From: Soonwooa sp.
Lineage (GTDB): Bacteria; Bacteroidota; Bacteroidia; Flavobacteriales; Weeksellaceae
Length of the DNA: 64,000 bases
NCBI RefSeq assembly: GCF_030151385.1
Contig: NZ_JASLDS010000073.1
Span: forward strand, 62,001-126,000
Reading direction: 5' to 3'
The notes under the pieces were generated by a model, which ran no database searches, was not told the origin of the DNA, and saw only the letters and a list, made by a program, of their open reading frames with translations. Made by a program: the position numbers and the translations under genes. Shown here piece by piece: positions 22,609-31,748 of the stretch; position 1 is the stretch's first letter; every line of letters starts with the position of its first letter.

Positions 22609-24639
22609 ATGTTACTAAAACAACAAAAAGCCATTTGCACAATAGGTTTCGGCTTATTCTGCTCGGTGGCAAGCTTCAACTTTGTGCAAGCGCAAGAGCA
22701 AGACAGCACAAAAATTCAGAATATCGAAATGGTGAAAATCACGAAATTAAATATTCAAAATCATCAAAATTCAAAACAAATAAAAGTTAGTTCGACCCAA
22801 CTTCTCGACCACGACGCCGGAAATTTCCTTAAAACTCTACCCGAAATTTCAGGTATTAAAAAAGCTGGAAACTTCGGAACAGACCCAGTTTTGAGAGGTT
22901 TTAAATATGAACAACTGAATATTGTAACCGATGGCGCCGCTTATGCGATTAACGCTTGTCCGAGCCGTATGGATCCGTCGATTTCGCAAGTGAATATGAA
23001 CAGCGTCACAGAAGCCCAAATCTACAAAGGTCCTTACCAATTCCGTTTTGGTTCTACTTTGGGCGGAACGATAAATTTTATTTCAGAAAAGCCAGTTTTT
23101 ACGGATAAAGTAGAGCTTAAAAATCGATTTTCGAGTAGTTATGATAGCAATGGTTCTATTTTCAGAAACGAATTGATGTCGCAATTGACTTCTAAAAAAT
23201 TTAATTTCGATTTATTTGGCAGTTACAACGATGGCGACCGATACAAAGACGGAAATGGCAACGAAGTTCGCTCGGCTTTCAAGCGCTATTCGGTGGGGTC
23301 CAAACTTCAATACAAATGGTCGGACAATCAAATTACGAGTCTTCAAGTTAACACCAATCAAGGGCGAAATGTAGAATTTGCAGCTTTGAAAATGGATTTA
23401 ATTTATGATAAAACTTGGATGACGCAACTGAATCATAAGAGTTTTTACAAAAATTCACTTTTAAAAGAAATGTCTTATAATGCTTATTTCACGCAGGTTC
23501 ATCATTCGATGGGCGATCCAGCGAGAATGATGGTAAGCGATGTTGCTTCGAAAACTTTTGGTGGCAGAATTGAAAGCAAATGGGGCAAAAATTCTTGGAA
23601 CTTGTATTCTGGTTTTGACTATAAACATGAACAAGCCGAAAACACAGCATCAGTTATGAAAATGCCAATGATGATGCCGAGTGACGGAACATCGTGGCAA
23701 GATTCTCACATCGACCAAGTGGGTTGGTTTAATGAGTTTTCGAAGAATTTTGAAACTTCAAAACTGACAGCTTCCTACAGAATGGATTACAATTCTGCCA
23801 ATGCGGGCGAAATGTCAAAACTTTTCACGCAGTTGTACGGCAGTATGAAGAGCGACCAACTGAATCATAGTTTTAGTTTGGGTTATCAGCAGCGATTTGG
23901 AGCGCATTCGGATTTGGCAATTTGGCTTGGTCGGGCACAACGAAGCGGAAGCTTGACGGAGCAGTTTATCAACCGTTTTCCTGTAGGAAATGACAATTAT
24001 GATGTTGTCGGAAATCCTTTGGTAAAGCCTGAAACCAATAATCAAGCAGATTTAATTTATACTTTCCACACGTCGAATTTCCATTTCCAAACCGATGTTT
24101 TTTATGCCTTCATGCAAAATTACATTGGTGCGGTGGTTAATCCCAACATCAAAGCGAACTCTATGCAAAGTCCTGGTGTAAGACAAATCCAGAATATTGA
24201 AAAAGCGATGAAAGCAGGTGTTGAAGCACGTTTGCAATGGCAATTTTCACCAAAATACAAAACGGATATTGCCGTTGCCTACACTTATGCCGAAGATTTG
24301 GATAGTAAAATGCCTTTAGCAGAGATTGCACCACTTAATTTAAAATGGAATTTTGAGGGTCAGTATCAGCAATTTTCTTATGGAGTTAATTACCGTTTTT
24401 CGGGTGCTCAAAACCGTGTGAATACTGATTTTAAAGAATTAAAAACGCCTGATTTCTCAGTGGTTGATTTGTACACGAATTTTAGTATTCAGAAAAATAT
24501 AAAATTTCAAGTTGAAGTCAGTAATCTGTTCAATCGTGCTTATGCAGAGCATTTGAGCAGAACTTTGAGCAGTAATAATCAACAACGAATTTTGGAACGA
24601 GGAAGAAGTTTTAACCTCGGCGTTTTCGTGAATTTCTAA
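22609..24639 (+). CDS. OprC/NosA-like TonB-dependent copper receptor
   Basis: 676-residue outer-membrane receptor with a signal peptide (to about residue 28), plug domain (~60-165) and 22-strand barrel ending in 'RGRSFNLGVFVNF'. The plug contains 'AINACPSRMDPS', i.e. C117-x3-M121, in the same context as the copper site of Pseudomonas OprC/NosA; a barrel loop has 'VHHSMGDPARMM', giving H298-x-M300. OprC binds Cu through CxxxM plus HxM about 180 residues apart, and the spacing here (181) agrees. A Met-rich 'MKMPMMMP' stretch (~345-352) may also guide copper. Adjacent NirK, a copper enzyme, offers a use for the metal. No TonB box was assigned. Confidence 0.88.
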   Translation: MLLKQQKAICTIGFGLFCSVASFNFVQAQEQDSTKIQNIEMVKITKLNIQNHQNSKQIKVSSTQLLDHDAGNFLKTLPEISGIKKAGNFGTDPVLRGFKYEQLNIVTDGAAYAINACPSRMDPSISQVNMNSVTEAQIYKGPYQFRFGSTLGGTINFISEKPVFTDKVELKNRFSSSYDSNGSIFRNELMSQLTSKKFNFDLFGSYNDGDRYKDGNGNEVRSAFKRYSVGSKLQYKWSDNQITSLQVNTNQGRNVEFAALKMDLIYDKTWMTQLNHKSFYKNSLLKEMSYNAYFTQVHHSMGDPARMMVSDVASKTFGGRIESKWGKNSWNLYSGFDYKHEQAENTASVMKMPMMMPSDGTSWQDSHIDQVGWFNEFSKNFETSKLTASYRMDYNSANAGEMSKLFTQLYGSMKSDQLNHSFSLGYQQRFGAHSDLAIWLGRAQRSGSLTEQFINRFPVGNDNYDVVGNPLVKPETNNQADLIYTFHTSNFHFQTDVFYAFMQNYIGAVVNPNIKANSMQSPGVRQIQNIEKAMKAGVEARLQWQFSPKYKTDIAVAYTYAEDLDSKMPLAEIAPLNLKWNFEGQYQQFSYGVNYRFSGAQNRVNTDFKELKTPDFSVVDLYTNFSIQKNIKFQVEVSNLFNRAYAEHLSRTLSSNNQQRILERGRSFNLGVFVNF

Positions 24640-24656
24640 ATTAAAAAAGGACTGAA

Positions 24657-25628
24657 TTACTTTCTTATTTTCCCTTGGTCAGTTATCAACAAATAACGAT
24701 ATTTAGGGAACTTTCGGACTAAATTCAGTCCTTCTTTTTCACCTAAAACCATAATAGATGTGCTTAACGCATTGCAAAATTCCGAAGACTCACCAACGAT
24801 GGTCACGCTCGTTAATCCAGTCGCAGGAAAACCTGTTTTAGGATTAATAATATGCGAATAACGAACACCATTGATTTCGGCGTACTTTTCATAACTGCCA
24901 GATGTGGCAACACCAGAATTTTTAAGTTTTAAAATCTTTATTAGTTTTTGATGCTGAAAAGGATTGCGAATACCGATTGCCCAAGGCTTTCCGTTGATTT
25001 GCGTTCCCCAAGTCGCAATATCGCCTGACGCATTTACAATTCCCGCAATTACACCTTTACTTTGCATTAATTCTCGACCCTTATCTGCGGCATAGCCTTT
25101 TCCTATTGAGCCAAAACCGATTTTCATACCTTTATTTTTAAGATAAATTGTTGAGTTTACAGAATCCAAAATAATATTGCGATAATCGACATTGGCAATG
25201 GATTTTTTAATGGATTCCGCACTTGGCATTTCCGTTATTGAACCATCAAAACGCCAAATTTTATCCATCGAAACCGTTGAAATATCAAAAGCACCATTCG
25301 ACATTTTAGAATAATCAATAGCACGTTTTGTAAGGTCAAAAACTTCCTTATCGACTTTCACAGGCTGTATTCCTGCATTTTGATTGACTTGCGAAATTTG
25401 AGTATGCGGTTGCCACTCGGATATTAAATTTTCAATTCTTGAAATCTCTGCAATGGTCAAATCAATGTTTTTATTTGCACTCACCGAATCTTTGTCCACC
25501 AAAGTAATATTAAAAACCGAACCCATCAAAGTCACTTGACGCTCGACCATAACGGACTTTTGCGCAAAAACAATTTCACTTAAAAAAAGTAAAACGAAAA
25601 CGTAAATATGTTTGAATGTAAATTTCAT
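24657..25628 (-). CDS. apbE: FAD:protein FMN transferase ApbE
   Basis: 323 residues from the ATG at 25628; a TTG five codons upstream is in frame but unnecessary, as the signal peptide 'MKFTFKHIYVFVLLFLSEIVFAQ' begins at the ATG. Motifs: 'ERQVTLMGSVFNITLV', 'SNGAFDISTVSMDKIW', 'KIGFGSIGKGYAADKGREL', 'GIVNASGDIATWG', 'HIINPKTGFPATG' with metal and FAD ligands. ApbE attaches FMN to Thr/Ser of extracytosolic redox proteins. A plausible target, the DUF2271 protein with 'ITGAS', is encoded 4 kb away next to a PepSY flavoreductase. It runs convergent with the receptor gene, 17 bp apart. Confidence 0.93.
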   Translation of the reverse strand: MKFTFKHIYVFVLLFLSEIVFAQKSVMVERQVTLMGSVFNITLVDKDSVSANKNIDLTIAEISRIENLISEWQPHTQISQVNQNAGIQPVKVDKEVFDLTKRAIDYSKMSNGAFDISTVSMDKIWRFDGSITEMPSAESIKKSIANVDYRNIILDSVNSTIYLKNKGMKIGFGSIGKGYAADKGRELMQSKGVIAGIVNASGDIATWGTQINGKPWAIGIRNPFQHQKLIKILKLKNSGVATSGSYEKYAEINGVRYSHIINPKTGFPATGLTSVTIVGESSEFCNALSTSIMVLGEKEGLNLVRKFPKYRYLLITDQGKIRK

Positions 25629-25771
25629 TTTTAAGTATTTCAAATTTTAATAAGTTAAAGGCTAAGTCGCAAAAATGATTCAAATCACAATACGTTTTTA
25701 AGACGCAAATTTCGCTTACGCTCAATTAAAAAACATTTCAAATTAACATCTGTTTTTACATTCTTAAAAAG

Positions 25772-25859
25772 AATTTGACTACGTCGAACTTAAACAAAAT
25801 AAACGGAGTTTATTCTTATTTAAACATTAAGAAACCTTAAGGTTCGACGTAGTCAAATT
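25772..25859. repeat. Nested palindromic intergenic repeat
   Basis: AATTTGACTACGTCGAAC (25772-25789) is inverted at 25842-25859 as GTTCGACGTAGTCAAATT, with TTAA continuing both arms. Inside lies a perfect hairpin AATAAAC-GGA-GTTTATT (25798-25814). Further out, AACATTAAGAAA (about 25824) is inverted near 25950 as TTTCTTAATGTT. It fills much of the 361-bp gap between apbE and the MFS gene (25629-25989), which otherwise shows no gene. The shape resembles REP/BIME-type or miniature elements. Confidence 0.55.
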
Positions 25860-25989
25860 TAGAAAACAAAACTGTTTATTATTATAAGAAATCAATAAAT
25901 TGATTTTTGTTAAATTCTTTAAGTGAGTCCACGTAAAAATCTTAATTTCTTAATGTTAAAAAAATGTCTCTTTTTAAGTAACATAGCTT

Positions 25990-27168
25990 TTATTTCTTTT
26001 TCGCTTTTAAATGGAAAAAAGCAATAATTAACGCTACAACAAGCAAAACAGCAAATTGAATTAAAACCAAATTCCAGCCACCAGCTTTCCAACAATTAAC
26101 GCCAATTACAGTTCCCAAAGCACCACCAATAAAGTAACACGTCATATAAACCGTATTTATTCGGCTATTTGCAGACTCGTCTAAGGTGTAAATCGTCGCA
26201 ATATTCGTGATTTGCATCGCTTGCACTCCAACATCCATCACAAAAACCGACAAAACGATCATCCAAATATTTGATGGAAACAACATCATCATAATCACGG
26301 AAACTACCACCAAAAGGACGCTGAACAAAATTCCTCGCGCTGGATTTCCTTTGTCTGCTCTCTTTCCAAAAACTGGCGCCAGCAAAGCACCTCCCAAAGC
26401 GACAATTCCCAACAATCCAATTTTATCACTTTTCAAAAAGAATGGTTCGCCACTGAGGTGGAATGTTATCGTTGTCCAAAATGAACAAAATACTCCAAAT
26501 ACCAAAGCTCCTAAAATCGACAATCGACGCAGAGTTCCGAATCTTTTAAACTGAAAAATAGTACTTTTTAAAAGCTGTCCGTAACTTCCCGAAAACTGTG
26601 TTCCGACGTTTGGCAACGTAAAATAAACGAGCACCATCATCACCAAAACCACGCAAGCCGAAATAATATAAATGGAATGCCAACCCCACAATCTCGCGCT
26701 ATAACCACTGAGAACACGTGCCAACAAAATCCCTGAAAGTAAGCCTGTAAAAACAGTTCCTACGATTTTTCCTTTGTCCTTTGTCGCTAAAGTTGCCGCC
26801 ATCGGCATTATGACTTGCGCCGCCGCTCCCATCGCGCCAATAATTAAACTCATCGCGAAAATTCCATAAAGATTATTGATAAAAGCCATTCCGAAAAGTG
26901 CCAAAACCAAAACAAAAAGCATGATAAGAATTAACTTTTTGCGGTCGAATTTATCGCCATAAGGTGTGATAAAAAACAAGCCTAAACCATAGCCAGCCTG
27001 CGCCAAAGCGGGAAGCAAGCCAACTTCGTTTTCGGATTTTTGTAAAGAATGCGCGACTTCGTCCAAAATGGGTTGTACATAATACAAATTGGCAACGCTA
27101 ACGCCCGCCGTTATTGACATTATTAAAATCTGAAATCGTGAAAGTTCTTTCTGAGTAGAATTTTGCAT
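25990..27168 (-). CDS. MFS transporter, drug-efflux-like
   Basis: 392 residues, 12 predicted helices. The loop motif 'GDKFDRKKLILIMLF' after helix 2 and 'VANLYYVQPILDEVAHSL' at the N-terminus fit the DHA1/YnfM-like branch of bacterial efflux MFS proteins ('NLYYVQPIL' is characteristic). Substrate unknown. It is followed by repeats, and a strong hairpin at 27291-27333 insulates it from the PepSY gene upstream. Confidence 0.85.
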   Translation of the reverse strand: MQNSTQKELSRFQILIMSITAGVSVANLYYVQPILDEVAHSLQKSENEVGLLPALAQAGYGLGLFFITPYGDKFDRKKLILIMLFVLVLALFGMAFINNLYGIFAMSLIIGAMGAAAQVIMPMAATLATKDKGKIVGTVFTGLLSGILLARVLSGYSARLWGWHSIYIISACVVLVMMVLVYFTLPNVGTQFSGSYGQLLKSTIFQFKRFGTLRRLSILGALVFGVFCSFWTTITFHLSGEPFFLKSDKIGLLGIVALGGALLAPVFGKRADKGNPARGILFSVLLVVVSVIMMMLFPSNIWMIVLSVFVMDVGVQAMQITNIATIYTLDESANSRINTVYMTCYFIGGALGTVIGVNCWKAGGWNLVLIQFAVLLVVALIIAFFHLKAKKK

Positions 27169-27290
27169 GCTGCAAATTTAAAGTATCATTTAGGAAAATC
27201 AGAACTCAAGCAAAAGCTTTTGTAAATGATGTTAATTGGGATTTTTTTTAACGCAAAGAAAAACAAAGATTTATTCGAAAATATAATATT

Positions 27291-27333
27291 AAAAAGCCTT
27301 GTCAAGGTTTTGAACCTTGACAAGGCTTAATCA
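27291..27333 (-). terminator. Strong terminator after the PepSY flavoreductase gene
   Basis: Perfect 16-bp stem AAGCCTTGTCAAGGTT / AACCTTGACAAGGCTT (27294-27328) with loop TTG, then TTTTTAA on the minus strand. The sequence is itself palindrome-like and may be a repeated terminator unit. Confidence 0.85.
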
Positions 27334-27341
27334 AAATCGAC

Positions 27342-29528
27342 CTAATAGCAATCCGTTAGAATTTGGTTTTCGTAAAAACTTAGGGGTTGCTGGTGGTATT
27401 TTAAAGTGATTTCTTCTAAAACTTTTTCAACATCGCGTTGCATTTTTAAGGCACCACAAATCATAATGATTCCTTTATTTTTCAGTAAATCAGCGAAATA
27501 AGCTTCATCATTTTTAATTAAATCCATCACATATTGCTTGTTTTCTTCACGAGAAAAAGCCAATTGCAATTGGTCTAATTGTCCTTTAGATCGCTGTTCT
27601 TCTGCAAATTTTTGATATTCTTTGGCTTGTGAATTATCAAACCTAAAACCAGAATACAGTCTAATATTTTTCTTGCTCGAATTTTCGTCAATCATTCCTA
27701 AAAATGGTGCGATTCCAGTTCCATTTGCAATCATTGCAATCGTTTGAACCTCTTTTAGCAAATGGAATTTTGCATTTTCCATGATTCGACCGTTGATTTT
27801 GGAACCGATTTTTAATTGATTCAAGTATTCGGAACCTAAACCATTTGGAAATAATTTAACAATCAATTGAATATTTTGTCCCACTTTTCCAACCGAATAA
27901 AAACGCTCTTTATTATTGTTTTCAGGATAAATGGCAAGCAAATCTCCTGATTCAAAACTTTGCTTTTTAGTTGGTTTTAAAACAATTTTAAAAGTAGAAT
28001 TTTCTTCTGTTGGAGTCGATTTTTCCATCACTTCAAATTCCTTAACATTCGGAATTTTTGCTTCATAAACTGTTGGTGCAGTTGCCAAAGCCAGAAGACT
28101 ATTTTCGCTCCAAAGTTGCGCCCAATGCACAAATTCTTGCGTTGACCTATCGTTTACCGTACATAAATTCACCAATTCGGTTGCCCAAGATTGTTCATTC
28201 AAAAGTTGATTCACCGAAACTGCATATTCACAATAATCGGCATAAGATTTTGAACCAAAACCAACCACCGAAAACGAAATCGGATGATTTTGAGGCGTCT
28301 TTTTAACCAAACTTTCAAAACGATTGGCATTCGTTGGCGCTTCACCAAGTCCGTACGTCGACGTAAAAATCACCAACTGTTGCGCATTTGGATAAGTTTC
28401 ATATTGATTCATTTGAGCCAAAAAAGATTTCTTCCCTTGCCCCAACAATTGTTTATGAATATTATCTGCAAAAGTTAAAGTTGTACCATTCTCAGAACCG
28501 ACCAACAAAATGATTTCGGCGTCTTTGCTTTTGTATTGATTTTTAATTTTAGTTCGAGTTCTGCGAAACATAATCACAAAACCAGTGTAAATAAAAAATA
28601 CAATATTTAATGAGGCTAAACCTAAAATAAATGCCCAAACACGGCTTGTTTTCCCTGTATGTAAATCGAGATTTATCTTTTCTAAAACCGCAGAATACGG
28701 ATATTTGGTCTCAGAAATAATCTCGCCGGTGACTTGATTCACCGAAACGGTTTTATCTTTTAAATGAACGATAAAAGGTTCGGCTTCATCATCAGGGACA
28801 AACGGAAATTCGATGCGCTCAACATCCGCCAAAGCTGTATTTTTAAAGAAAGGAATATCTTTTAAATCCTTGGCTTCACCAGCTTTTACAGTATGTTTTA
28901 TCTCTTGATTTTCACCTTTAAAAAAATCCAATCGAACCATGAAAATAATGGTTCCCGTTAAGGCAATCACTAAAATCGGAATCAACAACAATCTCCCCGA
29001 AACGACATGAAAATATTGTGAGAAAAAATCTTTTTTAATCTTTGTAAAAAAATGTTTTATCCCTTGCTGACGTTTTAAAATTAGGACAAAACCACTTATC
29101 GAAATCAAGAACAAAATAAACGAAACCACGCCAACAATCGTTCTTCCCGTTTCTTTCAAAAACAGCGAACGGTGCAAAGCGGTCGTCCAATTAATGAAGT
29201 CGCTTTTGGGTTTTATATCGCCAATTTTCTTTCCAGAATTTGGGTTGATATAGCCTTTTATTGGATTTCCGTTGTCGTCCATCGCATCGATGGTCACGAA
29301 ATCGTTGTGGTCTATTTTGACTTCAATAACTTCGGAATACGAATTGCGAAGCGTCGGCAAAACTTTTCCCAGATTGAGTTCCTGAAAATTCTCAACTCGA
29401 TAAGCGGGCGATTTTTCCTGAATGGCATCGTACGCCAAAATAACGCCCGTAACCGATAAAATCAAGAGAAATGCCGACGAAATAATTGCCAATGCCAAAT
29501 GCGAATACCGCCAAATGGATAACGTCAT
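27342..29528 (-). CDS. PepSY-domain flavodoxin/FNR-like reductase
   Basis: 728 residues. N-terminal PepSY-TM part with four helices and periplasmic loops (~1-330); then a flavodoxin domain ('ILLVGSENGTTLTFADNI', 'VIFTSTYGLGEAP', ~338-475); then a CysJ-like FAD/NADPH reductase ('ERFYSVGKVGQ', 'FPNGLGSEYLNQL', 'MIANGTGIAPFLGMID', 'IMICGALKMQRDVEKVL'). It should move electrons from cytosolic NADPH across the membrane. The likely acceptor is a periplasmic flavoprotein or ferric compound; family members occur in iron-uptake clusters. It is 3 bp downstream of the DUF2271 gene, making the pair co-translated. A Fur-like palindrome lies at the head of the operon. Confidence 0.88.
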   Translation of the reverse strand: MTLSIWRYSHLALAIISSAFLLILSVTGVILAYDAIQEKSPAYRVENFQELNLGKVLPTLRNSYSEVIEVKIDHNDFVTIDAMDDNGNPIKGYINPNSGKKIGDIKPKSDFINWTTALHRSLFLKETGRTIVGVVSFILFLISISGFVLILKRQQGIKHFFTKIKKDFFSQYFHVVSGRLLLIPILVIALTGTIIFMVRLDFFKGENQEIKHTVKAGEAKDLKDIPFFKNTALADVERIEFPFVPDDEAEPFIVHLKDKTVSVNQVTGEIISETKYPYSAVLEKINLDLHTGKTSRVWAFILGLASLNIVFFIYTGFVIMFRRTRTKIKNQYKSKDAEIILLVGSENGTTLTFADNIHKQLLGQGKKSFLAQMNQYETYPNAQQLVIFTSTYGLGEAPTNANRFESLVKKTPQNHPISFSVVGFGSKSYADYCEYAVSVNQLLNEQSWATELVNLCTVNDRSTQEFVHWAQLWSENSLLALATAPTVYEAKIPNVKEFEVMEKSTPTEENSTFKIVLKPTKKQSFESGDLLAIYPENNNKERFYSVGKVGQNIQLIVKLFPNGLGSEYLNQLKIGSKINGRIMENAKFHLLKEVQTIAMIANGTGIAPFLGMIDENSSKKNIRLYSGFRFDNSQAKEYQKFAEEQRSKGQLDQLQLAFSREENKQYVMDLIKNDEAYFADLLKNKGIIMICGALKMQRDVEKVLEEITLKYHQQPLSFYENQILTDCY

Positions 29529-29531
29529 TTT

Positions 29532-30023
29532 TTACTGAACTTTTAAAAATCGGATTGCTTTGATATATCCTGTTCCTGCAACTGCAGTTTTACTGTCCAA
29601 AACGTCCGAAGATAGCGGTACTTCGGCATCCTTACTATAATATTTCTGCGTTTCCACAGCAGATTCAAAACGGATTTTGTAACCTTTGTCCAATTTCGAA
29701 GAATCAAATTCGATAACGCGCGTTGCTCTTGCGCCACCTCCAACCGAAGCGCCTGTAATGCCGTTCAGTTTTTGTTTTTTAACTTTCTGAAATTTATCCC
29801 ACTCTTTCAATGTATTATACCATTCGTTATCATCGCCCAAAACGCCCAAAGTCTGCTCGTACTGCCCTTTTGGATTGATTAACGAAATCACAACATACGC
29901 GTTTTTTCCAGAATAGGCATCCATTTGAATCATGGTTTTGTATTTTGAAGTTTGCGCAAAAATGCTATTAGAAAATAGCATCGCAAAAATGCTGAATATG
30001 ATTAATTTAAAATTATTTTTCAT
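29532..30023 (-). CDS. DUF2271 protein with a possible flavinylation motif
   Basis: 163 residues; signal peptide 'MKNNFKLIIFSIFAMLFSNSIFAQ' region, then a beta-rich DUF2271 domain ('AYVVISLINPKGQYEQTLGV', 'DDNEWYNTLKEWDKFQK', 'VIEFDSSKLDKGYKIRFES'). 'LNGITGASVGGG' (~85-96) resembles the ApbE target motif (D-x-x-[ST]-G-A-[TS]) with Asn in place of Asp. DUF2271 genes are found with PepSY reductases and apbE, as here. It is likely a periplasmic electron carrier working with the PepSY protein; the FMN is inference. It starts 7 bp after the ankyrin gene. Confidence 0.82.
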   Translation of the reverse strand: MKNNFKLIIFSIFAMLFSNSIFAQTSKYKTMIQMDAYSGKNAYVVISLINPKGQYEQTLGVLGDDNEWYNTLKEWDKFQKVKKQKLNGITGASVGGGARATRVIEFDSSKLDKGYKIRFESAVETQKYYSKDAEVPLSSDVLDSKTAVAGTGYIKAIRFLKVQ

Positions 30024-30030
30024 TTTAATA

Positions 30031-31506
30031 TTATTTCAAAAAGTCGATTGATACTTTGTTTTTAGTTAAAAATTCATTGTTTTTAGCAAGGTCGTAAGCT
30101 GTTTCATCGAATTCAGTTTTTAAATCTTTTTTAACACCCAAATCCACCAAAGTTTTTAGCATTTTATCATCCTTAGAAACCAAAGCTGCTTTGTGCAAAG
30201 CTGAGTTTCCATCGGCATCTTGTGCATTAATATTAACGCCCAACTCTGCTGCTTTTTTCACCAAATCGATGTCACCTTTATCAACAGCCAACAATAATAA
30301 AGAGTTTCCATTTTTAGGAGTTGCTTTAAAATCGATACCTGCAGATTGCACCAAAGTTTGTTTTGCATTAAAATCTGCAATCGCTTCTGGATTCGCTTTA
30401 TAAGAACTGAACCAATAATACGCCAAAGAATTTCCAGCTTTATCGACAGCTTTTGCGTTTGCACCGTTTTTAATTAACAACTCAGCAACATCCGCAGAAC
30501 CATTTTCCATCGCTTTCATAAGTGCGGTTTCGCCTTTTGCATTGGCAGCATTTACATTTTTAGATTTTGCCAAAAGTGCTTCGATAACTTTTGCATCTTT
30601 TCCTTGCGCAGCAACCATTAATGCAGTATTTCCTTCTTTGTCGGCAATGCTTGCATCAACACCTTTATTTAAAAAATATTGAATAATTTCAAGATTTGGT
30701 CTTCTCGCTAACGAATTTAAAATCGTTGCACCACTCGGATTTAAAGTCTTTGGATTCAATTTATATTTCTCTACCAAAGTTTGGAAAACGTCCAATCCAT
30801 TACTTTTCATACGTGAACCTTGCGTTGCAAAGAACAAAGCTTGGTTGGTTGGCTTTACACCTTTTGCAATTAGTTGGTCTAAAATTTGAAAATTTCCCAA
30901 TTTCATCGCATAATCCGCAACCGTTCTCCCCGCAGCATCTTTATCTTGAAGCGATAAACCTTTAGCCACGAAATAATTTGCTAATTTAAGATCGGTATCG
31001 TTGGCAATGCTCATCATAATTAAAGAAGTTCCTTCTTCATCCTTAGCTTTTGGGTCTGCACCAGCTTTTATTAAAGCATCAAAAACAGCCGTGTTTTGAT
31101 TTCCACCTTCGGCAGCGTATTCGATAACCGACAAACCGTGACTATCTTTATAATGAACATCCGAGCCTTTAGACAAAAGGTAATTCACCAATTCTAAATT
31201 TCCAGAAGCCGCCGCCCACTGCAAATAAGTTCTGGAATGGTGCGTTTTTTTATCCACAGAATTACCAGATTGCTCCACCATAAATTGAATAACCGGCGTA
31301 GAAACCTTATTATTAATCGCCATTACAACAGGGTCAAAGAAGCCTCCGTTTTGTTGTGATGGGCTGTTTCCTTTAGCGATTTCAGCTTTTACAGTTTCTA
31401 AATCAGGATTGTTTTTCCAAAAACCACCATCCAATAAAGTATTTTTTTGAGCTTTTCCAAATACGGCAGCCACTAAAAATACAGCGGCAAAGAACATCTT
31501 TTTCAT
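30031..31506 (-). CDS. Exported ankyrin-repeat protein
   Basis: 491 residues; signal peptide 'MKKMFFAAVFLVAAVFGKAQ', then about 11-12 ankyrin repeats ('RTYLQWAAASGNLELVNYLL', 'GLSVIEYAAEGGNQNTAVFD', 'GNTALMVAAQGKDAKVIEAL', 'GETALMKAMENGSADVAELL', 'GNSALHKAALVSKDDKMLKT'). Ankyrin arrays bind other proteins. As first gene of the ankyrin-DUF2271-PepSY operon it probably scaffolds or protects envelope redox or iron-uptake parts. A comparable ankyrin gene beside such reductases is familiar from Chryseobacterium, but no function is known. Confidence 0.88.
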   Translation of the reverse strand: MKKMFFAAVFLVAAVFGKAQKNTLLDGGFWKNNPDLETVKAEIAKGNSPSQQNGGFFDPVVMAINNKVSTPVIQFMVEQSGNSVDKKTHHSRTYLQWAAASGNLELVNYLLSKGSDVHYKDSHGLSVIEYAAEGGNQNTAVFDALIKAGADPKAKDEEGTSLIMMSIANDTDLKLANYFVAKGLSLQDKDAAGRTVADYAMKLGNFQILDQLIAKGVKPTNQALFFATQGSRMKSNGLDVFQTLVEKYKLNPKTLNPSGATILNSLARRPNLEIIQYFLNKGVDASIADKEGNTALMVAAQGKDAKVIEALLAKSKNVNAANAKGETALMKAMENGSADVAELLIKNGANAKAVDKAGNSLAYYWFSSYKANPEAIADFNAKQTLVQSAGIDFKATPKNGNSLLLLAVDKGDIDLVKKAAELGVNINAQDADGNSALHKAALVSKDDKMLKTLVDLGVKKDLKTEFDETAYDLAKNNEFLTKNKVSIDFLK

Positions 31507-31537
31507 AGGCTAAAATTAAAAATTCGTTGTTAATTTT

Positions 31538-31556
31538 ATTTATAATAATTATAAAT
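31538..31556 (-). promoter_or_regulatory. Fur-box-like palindrome before the ankyrin operon
   Basis: ATTTATAAT-A-ATTATAAAT is a perfect 9-1-9 palindrome. Its inner 7-1-7, TTATAAT-A-ATTATAA, differs from the classic Fur core TGATAAT-N-ATTATCA at one base per arm. Outer arms TTAATTTT (31530-31537) and AAAATTAA (31560-31567) extend the symmetry. It lies 32-50 bp upstream of the start. The remaining part of the 324-bp gap (31507-31830) shows only the GNAT promoter features. Confidence 0.55.
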
Positions 31557-31748
31557 AACAAAATTAAGAATAATTAGTCCACCACCAAAACAAATCTGCG
31601 AAAAATGACATATTGCAGGTTTTGAATGTTTAGAAAATGGGTTTGCAAAATTGTATTGATGTCAATATTTCTATTAATAGTACGCTCCAATAGAGTATAA
31701 AAAAACATTAAAATCATCATTAACTGCATCAATTAGAAATTCAATTAA

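Noticed and set aside
25629..25643. TTG start of ApbE, five codons upstream of the ATG.
   Set aside because: The ATG at 25628 already begins the signal peptide.
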